In this document: positions 52,971 through 60,564 of the stretch, in pieces
Numbering within the stretch: the first letter of the stretch is position 1
How the letters are laid out: every line of letters starts with the position of its first letter
Assembly: GCA_028281925.1 (NCBI GenBank)
Contig: JANQIX010000100.1
Location: forward strand, 1-60,564
Direction of reading: 5' to 3'
Length of the DNA: 60,564 nt
DNA from: Alphaproteobacteria bacterium
GTDB lineage: Bacteria; Pseudomonadota; Alphaproteobacteria; DSM-16000; Inquilinaceae
The notes under the pieces: generated by a model
Database searches by the model: none
What the model was told of the DNA's origin: nothing
Seen by the model: only the letters and a program-made list of their open reading frames with translations
Position numbers and translations under genes: made by a program

Positions 52971-53414
52971 ATGGTCCACGTCGTGCGCTCCACCATCCTC
53001 GATGCACCGGTCGACCGCGCCTGGGCGGTGCTGCGCGATTTCAATGGCCACGACCGCTGGCATCCGGCCATTGCGGAAAGCCAGATCGAGCGCGGGCGCG
53101 CGTCGGACACTGTGGGCTGCGTGCGCCGGTTCCGCCTGCAGGACGGCAGCGAGCTGCGCGAGCAGTTGCTGACCCTTTCGGACCTTGAGATGACCTTCTG
53201 CTATTGCCTGCTGGAAACGCCGATCCCGCTGTTCAACTACGTCGCCCATGTCCGGCTGATGCCGGTGACAGACGGCGACCGCACCTTCTGGAAGTGGGAG
53301 TCCCGGTTCACGACCCGGCGCGGCGAAGACACCGCCATGGGCGATCTGGTCGGCACGCAGATCTACCAGGCCGGCTTCGACGCCATCCGCGACCATCTGC
53401 GCCAGGCCGCCTGA
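52971..53414 (+). CDS. SRPBCC (START/polyketide cyclase-like) protein, second copy
   Basis: The 147-residue protein is a clear paralogue of its upstream neighbour: STILDAPVDRAWAVLRDFNG, HDRWHPAIAESQIE, GCVRRFRLQDGSELREQLL and IYQAGFDAIRDHLRQA align along the whole length. Retention of two diverged copies in tandem suggests a heterodimer or two ligands. It is followed after 26 bases by the FAD subunit gene. Confidence 0.87.
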   Translation: MVHVVRSTILDAPVDRAWAVLRDFNGHDRWHPAIAESQIERGRASDTVGCVRRFRLQDGSELREQLLTLSDLEMTFCYCLLETPIPLFNYVAHVRLMPVTDGDRTFWKWESRFTTRRGEDTAMGDLVGTQIYQAGFDAIRDHLRQAA

Positions 53415-53440
53415 GCCGCGCGGGAAAGGGAGCACGCATC

Positions 53441-54259
53441 ATGCCGATCACCGTCCGCAGCTTCGATCGCCTGTCAGATGCCACCAGCGTGCTGTCGTCG
53501 GACCGGGCCGCGCGGTTCATCGCGGGCGGCACGCTGGTGATGCGCGATCTCCATGAAGGGGATGTGTCGGTCTCGACACTGGTCCGCTCCATGGACCGGA
53601 CGTTTGCAGAGATCTCGACCACCGGTGGCCGCATCGAAATCGGCGCCGGCGCCACCATGGCCAAGGTGCTGGCGAACCGCGACCTCGCCTTCCTGCATCC
53701 GGTCGCGCGCCATGTGGGCGGGCCGGCGATCCGGCAGATGGCAACGGTGGGCGGCAATCTCTTCGCCCCCTCCCCTTACGGTGATTTCGCCACGGCGTTG
53801 CTGGCGCTTGACGCGACGGTGTCGCTCGCCTCCGGCTTCAGCCCGCGCGAGGTACCGCTGGCCGAGTTCCTCAGCCACCGCGACCGGCCCGGCAACGGCG
53901 TCGTGTCCAAGGTCTCATTCCCCCGACCGCCGCACGACGCCTTCCGGTTTCGCAAAGCGTCCCGCGTCAGGCCGAAAGGCGCATCGGTGATCGCCATCGC
54001 AGCTGTCCTGCCCCAATCGGGCGGGCGCATCTCCGGCGCGCGCGTGGCCTATGGCGCCATGGCGCAAACGCCAATCCGGGTGCCGGCCGTGGAACGCGCG
54101 CTGGAAGGCAAGACGCTCGACCCCTCAGGCATCTCCACTGCCGTGGCCGTCGCGGCGGAGGGGTTGTCGCCGCCCACCGACCCCATCGCCACGTCGTGGT
54201 ACCGCTCAGAGGTGGCGCCCGTGCATTTGCGCCGGCTGTTGCTGGGCGAGACCGGTTGA
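53441..54259 (+). CDS. Molybdenum hydroxylase FAD-binding (medium) subunit, CoxM-like
   Basis: The 272-residue protein has the FAD loops of the xanthine dehydrogenase/CO dehydrogenase medium subunit: ARFIAGGTLVMRDLHEG (first glycine loop) and IRQMATVGGNLFAPSPYGDF (second), then LLALDATVSLAS and a C-terminal domain with GARVAYGAMAQTPIRVPAVE. It passes electrons from the iron-sulfur subunit to an acceptor. GGAAAGGGAG precedes the ATG. Gene order M-S-L is as in CO dehydrogenase, but substrate type cannot be inferred from this subunit. Confidence 0.92.
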   Translation: MPITVRSFDRLSDATSVLSSDRAARFIAGGTLVMRDLHEGDVSVSTLVRSMDRTFAEISTTGGRIEIGAGATMAKVLANRDLAFLHPVARHVGGPAIRQMATVGGNLFAPSPYGDFATALLALDATVSLASGFSPREVPLAEFLSHRDRPGNGVVSKVSFPRPPHDAFRFRKASRVRPKGASVIAIAAVLPQSGGRISGARVAYGAMAQTPIRVPAVERALEGKTLDPSGISTAVAVAAEGLSPPTDPIATSWYRSEVAPVHLRRLLLGETG

Positions 54260-54272
54260 GGATCCCTGACCC

Positions 54273-54755
54273 ATGCCCAAGACACCCGTGCAGTTCCGCA
54301 TCAACGGCACCGACAAGGCGGTGTTTGCCGACGGCGGACAGAGCCTGCTGGATGTGATCCGGCGAGAGGTCGGCGACACAGCGCCCAAATACGGCTGCGG
54401 CCAGGGCACCTGCGGCGCCTGCATGGTGCTGATCGATGGTGAGCCGCATCTCTCCTGCATCCTGCTGGCCGAGATGGCCGACGGCCGTTCGATCGAGACA
54501 GCGTCGAACCTGGACCAGGGCGGGCAGATCCACCCCCTGCAGGATGCCTTCATGACCCATTTCGCGGCCCAGTGCGGGTTCTGCACGCCCGGCATGCTGA
54601 TGGCGGCCAAGGCGCTGTTGGACAAGGTGCCGAACCCAACGCGCGAGCAGGTGATCGACGCCATCTCCGACAATCTCTGCCGCTGCACGGGCTACGAGCC
54701 GATCATCAACGCGATCCTTGATGCCGCGCAGAACCCCTCCAGAAGGAGCGCCTGA
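54273..54755 (+). CDS. Molybdenum hydroxylase 2x[2Fe-2S] (small) subunit, CoxS-like
   Basis: The 160-residue protein has all eight cysteines: a plant-type cluster from C42, C47, C50 (YGCGQGTCGACMV) and C62 (SCILLAEM), and a second cluster from C101, C104 (QCGFCTPGML), C136 and C138 (LCRCTGYEPI). It links the molybdopterin site to FAD. It lies 13 bases after the FAD subunit gene and three before the large subunit. Confidence 0.95.
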   Translation: MPKTPVQFRINGTDKAVFADGGQSLLDVIRREVGDTAPKYGCGQGTCGACMVLIDGEPHLSCILLAEMADGRSIETASNLDQGGQIHPLQDAFMTHFAAQCGFCTPGMLMAAKALLDKVPNPTREQVIDAISDNLCRCTGYEPIINAILDAAQNPSRRSA

Positions 54756-54758
54756 GCC

Positions 54759-56450
54759 ATGCTGGAGTTCCGCAAGGACCTGTTCGCCAACGAGCGGGAC
54801 GACAACCTGAACGAGGTCGGCAAGCCGACCCAGCGCCAGGACATGGCGGGCCATGTCACCGGGCGGACGCCGTTCTTCGACGACCACCGGCTGGACGGCA
54901 TGCTGCATCTGAAATGCGTGCGCAGCCCGCATCACTCGGCCCGCATCCGGTCGATCGACGTCTCTGCGGCCGAGCGCTCGCCCGGCGTCCGCCGGATCCT
55001 GCGCGGTGCCGACGTGCCGGTGAACCTCAACACGCTTTTGAGTCTGCTGGCGTTCGGCGAGGACGACGAGCCGTCTTTGGCGACGGACCAGGTGCGCTAC
55101 AAGGGCGAGCCCGTGGTCGCCATCATCGCCGACAGCGAGCGCGAGGCATGGGAGGCGGTCTCAAAGGTGCGCGTCGCCTATGATCCGCTGCCAGCGGTCT
55201 TCGATGTGGAGGAGGCGCTGAAGCCCGGCGCGCCTTCGGTCAACCCGGTCTACACCCGCAACACCTTCACCTATCACGACAAGTACGACCACGTGAAACT
55301 GCGCTTCGGCGATGTGGAGCGGGCATTCCAAGAGGCCGATTTCGTTCTGGAAGAACGCTATCAGATGTCGCCGATCGAGCAGGCGCCGATCGAGACGAAC
55401 GGTGCGATCGCAGCGCCCGAGGTGAACGACCGCTATATAGTCTACACCTGCGCGCAGGGCCTTTTCTTCTCCCTGGATACGACGGCCAAGATCCTCGACC
55501 TGCCGTCGAACAAGCTGCACTTTATCGGCGGCACCGTGGGCGGCGGCTTCGGCGGCAAGGTCGATTCCCTGTGCGAGCCGCTGGCGGTGCTGGGCGCCAT
55601 GCTGACCGGCCGCCCGGTGCGCTATGTGCTGAACCGCATCGAAGAAATGCAGGTCTCTGCCCCGCGCGGCGCCGAACGCCACTACATCAAAGACGGAGTG
55701 ATGCGCGACGGGCGGATCATCGCCCGCAAGATGACGGTCTATTTCGACTGCGGCGCCTATACGCGGCTGACAAGCTATGGCGCGTTGAAGTGCGTGGCAC
55801 ACCTGCCCGGCCCCTATACGATCCCGAACGTTTCGGCCGACGCCTATTGCGTCTTCACCAACCGGATTCCGGCCACGGCCATGCGCGGGTTCGGCGTCAC
55901 CGGCGTCGACTTCGCCATCGAATGCCAGATGGACAAGCTGGCCCACCTGATCGGCATGGACCCGATGGAGTTCCGCATCGTGAACGCCTATCGCGACGGC
56001 GATGTGAAGGCGCACCGCGAACACGCGTCCAACACCGCCCTCGTCGAATGCGTCCAGGTGGCGGCGGAGAAGGCAAGTTGGCCGCTCAGCGACGCGGCGC
56101 GCGCGCAGTCTTCGCTGACCGGCGGTGGCGGCGAGCGGGCGATCATCCCCGACACGCGGCTGGATGACGGCGGCGTTCGCCCGGCCGGATGGCGGCCCGA
56201 GGGCACGTTGCCGCCGGGGACGCGGGCGCCATCGCGACCGCAGGTCACACCGCAGCCTTCAGCGCCGCGCCCCCCACCGATTGCTGCCCCGCAGCCGACG
56301 CCGGCTTCGCCACCGCCGGCACAGGAACAGGTGCCCGCCCCGGCGGCTCCGCAAACCCCAACACCACCGCCCGCGCAATCACAGCCACAATCGCAACCCC
56401 GTTACGCCAGAACCCGGTTCTCCACCGTGTTCGGCACGCGCCGGCGCTAG
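54759..56450 (+). CDS. Molybdenum hydroxylase large subunit, N-terminal half, with proline-rich tail
   Basis: The 563-residue protein covers the a/b hammerhead domain (about 20-150) and the first molybdopterin-binding domain: GGTVGGGFGGKVDSLCEPLA (GGGFGGK at 261-267), VLNRIEEMQVSAPRGAERHY and AMRGFGVTG (374-382). After residue 445, where a normal subunit would carry on, it changes into about 118 residues of low-complexity Pro/Ala/Gln-rich sequence (peak 478-547) ending RTRFSTVFGTRRR. AAGGAG lies before the ATG. The rest of the enzyme is encoded by the next gene, so the active subunit is assembled from two chains. Confidence 0.9.
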   Translation: MLEFRKDLFANERDDNLNEVGKPTQRQDMAGHVTGRTPFFDDHRLDGMLHLKCVRSPHHSARIRSIDVSAAERSPGVRRILRGADVPVNLNTLLSLLAFGEDDEPSLATDQVRYKGEPVVAIIADSEREAWEAVSKVRVAYDPLPAVFDVEEALKPGAPSVNPVYTRNTFTYHDKYDHVKLRFGDVERAFQEADFVLEERYQMSPIEQAPIETNGAIAAPEVNDRYIVYTCAQGLFFSLDTTAKILDLPSNKLHFIGGTVGGGFGGKVDSLCEPLAVLGAMLTGRPVRYVLNRIEEMQVSAPRGAERHYIKDGVMRDGRIIARKMTVYFDCGAYTRLTSYGALKCVAHLPGPYTIPNVSADAYCVFTNRIPATAMRGFGVTGVDFAIECQMDKLAHLIGMDPMEFRIVNAYRDGDVKAHREHASNTALVECVQVAAEKASWPLSDAARAQSSLTGGGGERAIIPDTRLDDGGVRPAGWRPEGTLPPGTRAPSRPQVTPQPSAPRPPPIAAPQPTPASPPPAQEQVPAPAAPQTPTPPPAQSQPQSQPRYARTRFSTVFGTRRR

Positions 56451-56462
56451 GGAGAGGCCCCG

Positions 56463-57521
56463 ATGGCAAAGCATCGCGGACGCGGCATGGCCGCGATCAA
56501 CTATCCGATCGGGCTGAACCTGGGCGGGGATCCGTCACAGGCGCTGGTCCATTCCAACCCCACCGGCAAGTTCACCGTCGCGCTGTCGTCGATCGATCTC
56601 GGCCAGGGCATGAAGTCGGTGACCCGGCAGATCGCCGCCGAAACGCTCGGCATCCCGGTGGACGATGTCTATGTCGACACGGCGGACTCCGACACCGGGC
56701 CCCACTGCATGGGATCGTTCGCCTCGCGCGGCACCCACCGCGTGGGCAATGCGGTCATCGCCGCCGCCAAAGAGGCTCGCGGCGTGATGATGGAAGCCGC
56801 GGCGGAAGAGCTGGAGGTGGATGCCGGCGATCTGGAAACCGATGGTAAGGGCAACATCCATGTGCGCGGGGCGCCGCACCGCTCGATCACGGTGAAAGAG
56901 GTGGCGATCGCCGCGCAATTCCGGCAGGGGCGCACGATTTCCGGGCGCGGCATCTTCCTGATCCCCATGTCCGGCGTCGATCCCGAGACCGGCGCGATGA
57001 AACCCGTGACCACCTACGCCCATGCCTGCCTGGTTGCCGATGTGGAGGTCGATGACGAGACCGGCGATGTCGCCGTGCTGAAGATGAACAGCGCCTATGA
57101 ACTAGGCCGGGCGCTGAACCCCAGGATGGTCGAGCAGCAATTGGTGGGCGGTGCCTGGATGGGCATGAGCCACGCGCTCTACGAAACTACGGAGCCTTAC
57201 TATCCTGATCGCGATCACGGTCCCTCGGACTTCAATGAGTATCTGATGCCGGGCCCGGGGGACATTGCCCCCCATGACATCGCGGTGCTGGAGCGGCCCG
57301 CCGCAGACGGGCCGTTCGGCGGCAAAGGGCCGGGTGAGATGTGTGCCAACCCGGTGCTGCCGGCGGTCGCGAACGCGATCTTCAACGCCGTTGGCATCCG
57401 CATCGACGAATTGCCGATCACGCCGGAGAAGGTTCTTCGCGGGCTCAAGTCCCAGGGCGGTGCCAAGCCGCCGCAGGTTCCGTTCGGCGGCCCGAAGCCG
57501 AACGGCGCGGCCCGCCCCTAG
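56463..57521 (+). CDS. Molybdenum hydroxylase large subunit, C-terminal half
   Basis: The 352-residue protein supplies the second molybdopterin-binding domain: SSIDLGQGMKSVTRQIAAET, SFASRGTHRVGNAVIAAAKE and the catalytic glutamate in FGGKGPGEMCANPVLPA (E292). AGAGGCC before the ATG and a 12-base gap after the first half indicate a true separate gene. Nicotinate dehydrogenase of Eubacterium has the same division of the large subunit. The C-terminus also becomes Pro/Gly-rich (PPQVPFGGPKPNGAARP). Confidence 0.92.
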   Translation: MAKHRGRGMAAINYPIGLNLGGDPSQALVHSNPTGKFTVALSSIDLGQGMKSVTRQIAAETLGIPVDDVYVDTADSDTGPHCMGSFASRGTHRVGNAVIAAAKEARGVMMEAAAEELEVDAGDLETDGKGNIHVRGAPHRSITVKEVAIAAQFRQGRTISGRGIFLIPMSGVDPETGAMKPVTTYAHACLVADVEVDDETGDVAVLKMNSAYELGRALNPRMVEQQLVGGAWMGMSHALYETTEPYYPDRDHGPSDFNEYLMPGPGDIAPHDIAVLERPAADGPFGGKGPGEMCANPVLPAVANAIFNAVGIRIDELPITPEKVLRGLKSQGGAKPPQVPFGGPKPNGAARP

Positions 57522-57543
57522 GCCACCGCAGGAACAGCGCCCA

Positions 57544-58425
57544 ATGGTCATCCGCCGCACCGTTGCCGGGATCGACAGTCCGCAGACGCTCGAGCAGGCC
57601 CTGCGGGCGGCCTATTACCTGGCTGATGACGGCATCGCCACGGCGGCCTATCTGGCGCTCTCGCTCGGCAAGCCGCTGTTGCTGGAGGGTGCGCCGGGCG
57701 TCGGCAAGACCGAGGCTGCGATCGCGATCGCCGGTGTGCTGGCCCGGGCACTGGTTCGGCTGCAATGCTATGAGGGGATCGACGCCGCACACGCGCTATA
57801 CGAGTGGAACTATCCGCGCCAGATGCTGGCCATCCGGCAGGCCGGCGAAGCGCCGATCGACATCTATTCCGACGATTTTCTGATCGAACGCCCGCTGTTG
57901 CGCAGCCTGCGCGTGCCGCGCGAGACGGTGCTGCTGATCGACGAAGTCGATCGTTCGGATCACGAGTTCGAGGCATTCCTGCTGGAGTTCCTGTCCGAAT
58001 TCTCGATCTCGATCCCCGAGCGCGGAACCGTGCGCGCGACGGAGCGCCCGGTCGTCGTTCTGACATCGAACCGAACGCGGGAACTGCATGAAGCGCTGCG
58101 CCGGCGCTGCGTCTATCACTGGATCGCCTATCCCGACGCCGACCGTGAAGCCCGGATCATCATGATGCGCGCGTCGACCGTGGCGGAGGATACGGCGCGG
58201 GCCGTCGTTGCGTCTGTCGGGCGTTTGCGGGCGGAGCCTCTGACCAAACCCCCCTCGATCGCGGAATCGGTTGAATGGGCGGAGGCCGCGACGCTGCTCG
58301 CCGATCAGGGCGCATCCTGGCCGGACGCGTTCAGGCGGTCGATCGGCGTCGCATTGAAGGACGAAGAAGACCTTGCCTATGTCGCAGGTCGTGAGGCTGA
58401 GTTCATCCCGGGTGCTGCGGCATGA
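57544..58425 (+). CDS. MoxR-family AAA+ ATPase, CoxD-like
   Basis: The 293-residue protein has Walker A GAPGVGKT (49-56), Walker B LLIDEVDR, the sensor-1 region VVLTSNRTRELHEALRRRC and ERGTVRATERPVV. MoxR/CoxD proteins are chaperone-like ATPases that insert or sulfurate the active-site metal of molybdenum hydroxylases together with a VWA partner. The VWA gene follows with a four-base overlap, as coxD-coxE do in CO oxidisers. Confidence 0.92.
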   Translation: MVIRRTVAGIDSPQTLEQALRAAYYLADDGIATAAYLALSLGKPLLLEGAPGVGKTEAAIAIAGVLARALVRLQCYEGIDAAHALYEWNYPRQMLAIRQAGEAPIDIYSDDFLIERPLLRSLRVPRETVLLIDEVDRSDHEFEAFLLEFLSEFSISIPERGTVRATERPVVVLTSNRTRELHEALRRRCVYHWIAYPDADREARIIMMRASTVAEDTARAVVASVGRLRAEPLTKPPSIAESVEWAEAATLLADQGASWPDAFRRSIGVALKDEEDLAYVAGREAEFIPGAAA

Positions 58426-59555
58426 GCCCGCCCCCCCAGACCTTGGCATTGCCGCGCGCGGCCGAACCCTTCGTCCGGTTTGCGACCCTTCTGCGCGTCA
58501 ACGGATTTGCGGCGGCACCGGAACAGACACAGGCGTTCATCGCGGGCGTCGGCCTGCTCGGTCCGCGGCACATGCAGGATATTCGCCGGGCGGCACACGC
58601 GACCTTCGGTCCGCCGCCAGAGCTGCACGCGGACTTCGATGCGCTGTTCGATCTGATCTTTCTTGAACAGGGCATTCTGGAGGAAGCGTTCGACACGGAT
58701 GCCGAGACGGAGGACGTGCCGGTCCAAGAACCCGATGCACTCGGCTTCGAGCCACCGAAGGCCGACGAGGACCATGAGAGTGGGCAGGAAGCCGCGCGCG
58801 CCGAGGCGCTGACGGAGCGGACTTTCTCCGAGCTGGACGAGGCGCAAACCCTCCGCCGGTTTCGCCAGCGTGCCAAGCGGAGCCTGCCGCTCCGACGGGC
58901 ACGGCGGTTCGCCTCGGCAAAGCGTGGCGTTACCCTGGACCTCCGGCGCGCCATGCGCCATGCGATCCGGCACGACGGAGAGATCGTGTCGCTGCCCGTG
59001 CTGCGACGCAAGCTGCGGCAACGCAGGGTGCTGCTGCTGATGGACGTATCTGGGTCGATGAAGGATCAGACCGACGGCTATCTCAGGTTCGCGCATGCGC
59101 TGAAGCAGGCGGCCGACCAGGCGGAGATTTTCACTTTCGGTACACGGTTGACGCGCATCACGCGCGCGATGTCGGTGAAAAGCCGGGACCGCGCGCTGGA
59201 CACGGCCGCGGCGGTCGTTTCCGACTGGGATGGCGGCACGCGGATCGGGGATGCGCTGCAGGCGTTCCTGGCCGTCCCTCGATTTGCCGGCTTCGCGCGT
59301 GGGGCGCTGGTGCTGATCCTATCGGATGGGCTCGAACGCGGCGAGACGGATGCGATGACCGACGCTGTCACACGACTGTCGCGGCGCGCCTGGCGCCTAG
59401 TCTGGCTCAACCCGCTGGCAACTGGCGACGACTATGCGCCGACAACGGCGGGCTTACAGGCGGTGGCGCCGCTGCTGGACGATCTTGTGGACGCGAGCCG
59501 GCTCGACCTGATCTGCGACCATGTCCTCAGCCTGGCCGAGCGGAGGGCGGCATGA
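58422..59555 (+). CDS. VWA-domain protein, CoxE-like
   Basis: The 377-residue protein has a helical N-terminal half with an acidic linker (about 90-130) and a C-terminal von Willebrand A domain containing the metal-ion site DVSGSMKDQ, FTFGTRLTRIT and WDGGTRIGDALQAFL. CoxE-type proteins work with the MoxR ATPase in maturing the molybdenum cofactor site. Its stop overlaps the amidohydrolase start by four bases (ATGA). Confidence 0.9.
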   Translation: MSPPPQTLALPRAAEPFVRFATLLRVNGFAAAPEQTQAFIAGVGLLGPRHMQDIRRAAHATFGPPPELHADFDALFDLIFLEQGILEEAFDTDAETEDVPVQEPDALGFEPPKADEDHESGQEAARAEALTERTFSELDEAQTLRRFRQRAKRSLPLRRARRFASAKRGVTLDLRRAMRHAIRHDGEIVSLPVLRRKLRQRRVLLLMDVSGSMKDQTDGYLRFAHALKQAADQAEIFTFGTRLTRITRAMSVKSRDRALDTAAAVVSDWDGGTRIGDALQAFLAVPRFAGFARGALVLILSDGLERGETDAMTDAVTRLSRRAWRLVWLNPLATGDDYAPTTAGLQAVAPLLDDLVDASRLDLICDHVLSLAERRAA

Positions 59556-60460
59556 AGGCGCCGGCCCAGTCCGTTCCCCCGATCATCGACGCCCATCACC
59601 ACATCTGGCGCCAGGCCGACCTACCATGGCTGACCGGGCCGATGCAGCCGCGCATCTTCGGCCCTTATGAGGCGATCCGGCGTGACTACCCGATCGGCGA
59701 ATTCCGGTCGGATATTGAGGGCTCTGGTGTCGTCGCCTCGGTCTACGTCCAGGTGAACTGGGCGCCTGACCGGTTCGAGGACGAGGTTGCATGGGTCAGC
59801 GACATCGCCGCGGCGAGCGGCTGGCCGCACGCCATCGTCGGCTATGCGGATGTCACCGTCGACGACATAACTCCACAGCTTCGGCGGCTTGCGGCGTATC
59901 CTCTGGTGCGTGGCATCCGCCACCAGTTCCACTGGCATCAAGACGCACTCTACCGGTTCGCCGCACGGCCAGATCTCTCAGCCGACCCGACCGTCCGGCG
60001 CAACGTCGCGAAGCTGGCCGACCACGGCTGGACCTTCGATCTGCAGGTGTTCGCGAGCCAAATGGCGGACGCGGCAGGGCTCGCGCGTGCCTGCCCGGAC
60101 GTCACCTTCGTCCTGCAGCATTGCGGCATGCCGGAAGACCTGTCGGAGGACGGGCGCGCCGCATGGCGTGAGGGATTAAAGCGACTAGCCGACGAACCAA
60201 ATGTCACGGTCAAGCTGTCGGGACTGGGAACCTTCATTCACCGGAACGATCCGGATCACATCGCCGACATCGTGTCCGAGACCCTGGGTCTATTCGGGCC
60301 GGACCGCTGCCTCTTCGGCTCGAACTTCCCGATCGAGAAGCTCTGGACCGATTACGGATCGCTGGTCGGCGCCTATCGCGCCGCCATCGCCCCCCTGGGA
60401 TCAAACGCCGAAGCCGCGGTCTTCCACGACACGGCGAAGCGCATCTACCGCATTACGTAA
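59552..60460 (+). CDS. Amidohydrolase family 2 protein (ACMSD / lactonase-like)
   Basis: The 302-residue TIM-barrel hydrolase has the metal-binding DAHHHIWRQADLPWL near the N-terminus, GIRHQFHWHQD, FVLQHCGMPED, and the late aspartate-equivalent block CLFGSNFPIEKLWTDY. Relatives open lactones of pyrones and muconolactones or decarboxylate semialdehydes. Following a molybdenum hydroxylase, ring opening of a hydroxylated cyclic product is likely. The last codons are followed by a 59-base gap. Confidence 0.9.
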   Translation: MKAPAQSVPPIIDAHHHIWRQADLPWLTGPMQPRIFGPYEAIRRDYPIGEFRSDIEGSGVVASVYVQVNWAPDRFEDEVAWVSDIAAASGWPHAIVGYADVTVDDITPQLRRLAAYPLVRGIRHQFHWHQDALYRFAARPDLSADPTVRRNVAKLADHGWTFDLQVFASQMADAAGLARACPDVTFVLQHCGMPEDLSEDGRAAWREGLKRLADEPNVTVKLSGLGTFIHRNDPDHIADIVSETLGLFGPDRCLFGSNFPIEKLWTDYGSLVGAYRAAIAPLGSNAEAAVFHDTAKRIYRIT

Positions 60461-60519
60461 AGAAAAACCGGAGACACGTCGAAACAGGGGCAAAGCCCCA
60501 AGCGTAAGGGAGGGTAACC

Positions 60520-60564
60520 ATGGCGCTTGAGATCAAGGTTCTGGACTATGGGGACATCGAGCTT
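60520..60564 (+). CDS. Start of a further gene, possibly N-acyl-homoserine-lactonase-family MBL protein
   Basis: An ATG at 60520 with AAGGGAGGG seven bases upstream opens a frame of 15 codons (MALEIKVLDYGDIEL) to the window edge. The wording resembles the start of metallo-beta-lactamase-fold proteins annotated as acyl-homoserine lactonase family, but 15 residues cannot settle this. It is the next gene of the plus-strand operon. Confidence 0.45.
   Translation, partial: MALEIKVLDYGDIEL

Noticed and set aside
53441..57521. True aerobic CO dehydrogenase
   Set aside because: The large subunit is split and I did not see the CoxL active-site loop with its cysteine (AYRCSFR type); the corresponding place reads AMRGFG, as in other molybdenum hydroxylases.

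Overview
This is a GC-rich, gene-dense stretch of bacterial chromosome. An alphaproteobacterium is the best guess, possibly of the Rhodospirillales type. The signs are an ELM1-family protein, a tripartite tricarboxylate transporter, two FCD-type GntR regulators, CoxD/CoxE-type maturation genes and a YcaO-TfuA pair. No rRNA, tRNA, CRISPR array, integrase or clear insertion sequence was seen. The window looks like a series of substrate-uptake and catabolic islands, each with its own regulator, separated by a peptide-modification and signalling block.

Layout. 1-5.5 kb: the start of a filamentous-haemagglutinin-type secreted protein (running off the left edge), an AraC-type regulator with a LuxR-like sensory half, a secreted peptidoglycan-binding-domain protein and an ELM1-family protein. 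5.7-16.5 kb: a catabolic operon with GntR regulator, ThDP enzyme, TctA/TctB/TctC transporter, SDR, M81 hydrolase, class III aminotransferase and amidohydrolase. Three copies of an 11-bp motif (TATATGATATA or one mismatch) lie upstream of the regulator, the ThDP gene and the TctC gene. 16.7-26.1 kb: a protein with a duplicated domain, a 1201-residue Ser/Thr kinase-ATPase-TPR protein and an NmrA-like protein on the plus strand face a minus-strand operon encoding a 74-residue protein, YcaO and TfuA. An FHA-GGDEF diguanylate cyclase follows. 26.2-29.0 kb: a secreted chorismate mutase and a NACHT-FGE protein. 29.2-40.2 kb: a divergent peptide-utilisation locus. The minus strand carries a Dpp/Opp-type ABC transporter, an Asp/Glu racemase and an M28 peptidase; the plus strand carries an M20 peptidase, an MDR oxidoreductase and a GntR regulator. 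Overlapping palindromes sit in the shared promoter region.

40.4-60.6 kb: a plus-strand series of about 18 genes, mostly overlapping or closely spaced. It begins with a branched-chain-amino-acid-type ABC transporter (binding protein, AraC regulator, LivH, LivM, LivG). LivF is fused to a UPF0261 domain and followed by a PF09370-type TIM-barrel protein; together these two modules make up the plant antiviral protein Tm-1. Next come a giant flotillin, two START-type (SRPBCC) proteins and a molybdenum hydroxylase (FAD subunit, 2x[2Fe-2S] subunit and a molybdopterin subunit split into two genes). The series ends with a MoxR ATPase, a CoxE-like VWA protein, an amidohydrolase and the first codons of another gene.

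The most unusual features are: (1) the flotillin, whose coiled coil is built from 44-residue units of four hendecads and could be about 100 nm long; (2) its place inside a molybdenum-hydroxylase operon with a split catalytic subunit; (3) the YcaO-TfuA pair with an unrecognised 74-residue partner; (4) the LivF-UPF0261 fusion. All functional statements come from reading motifs and gene order by eye; no database search was possible.
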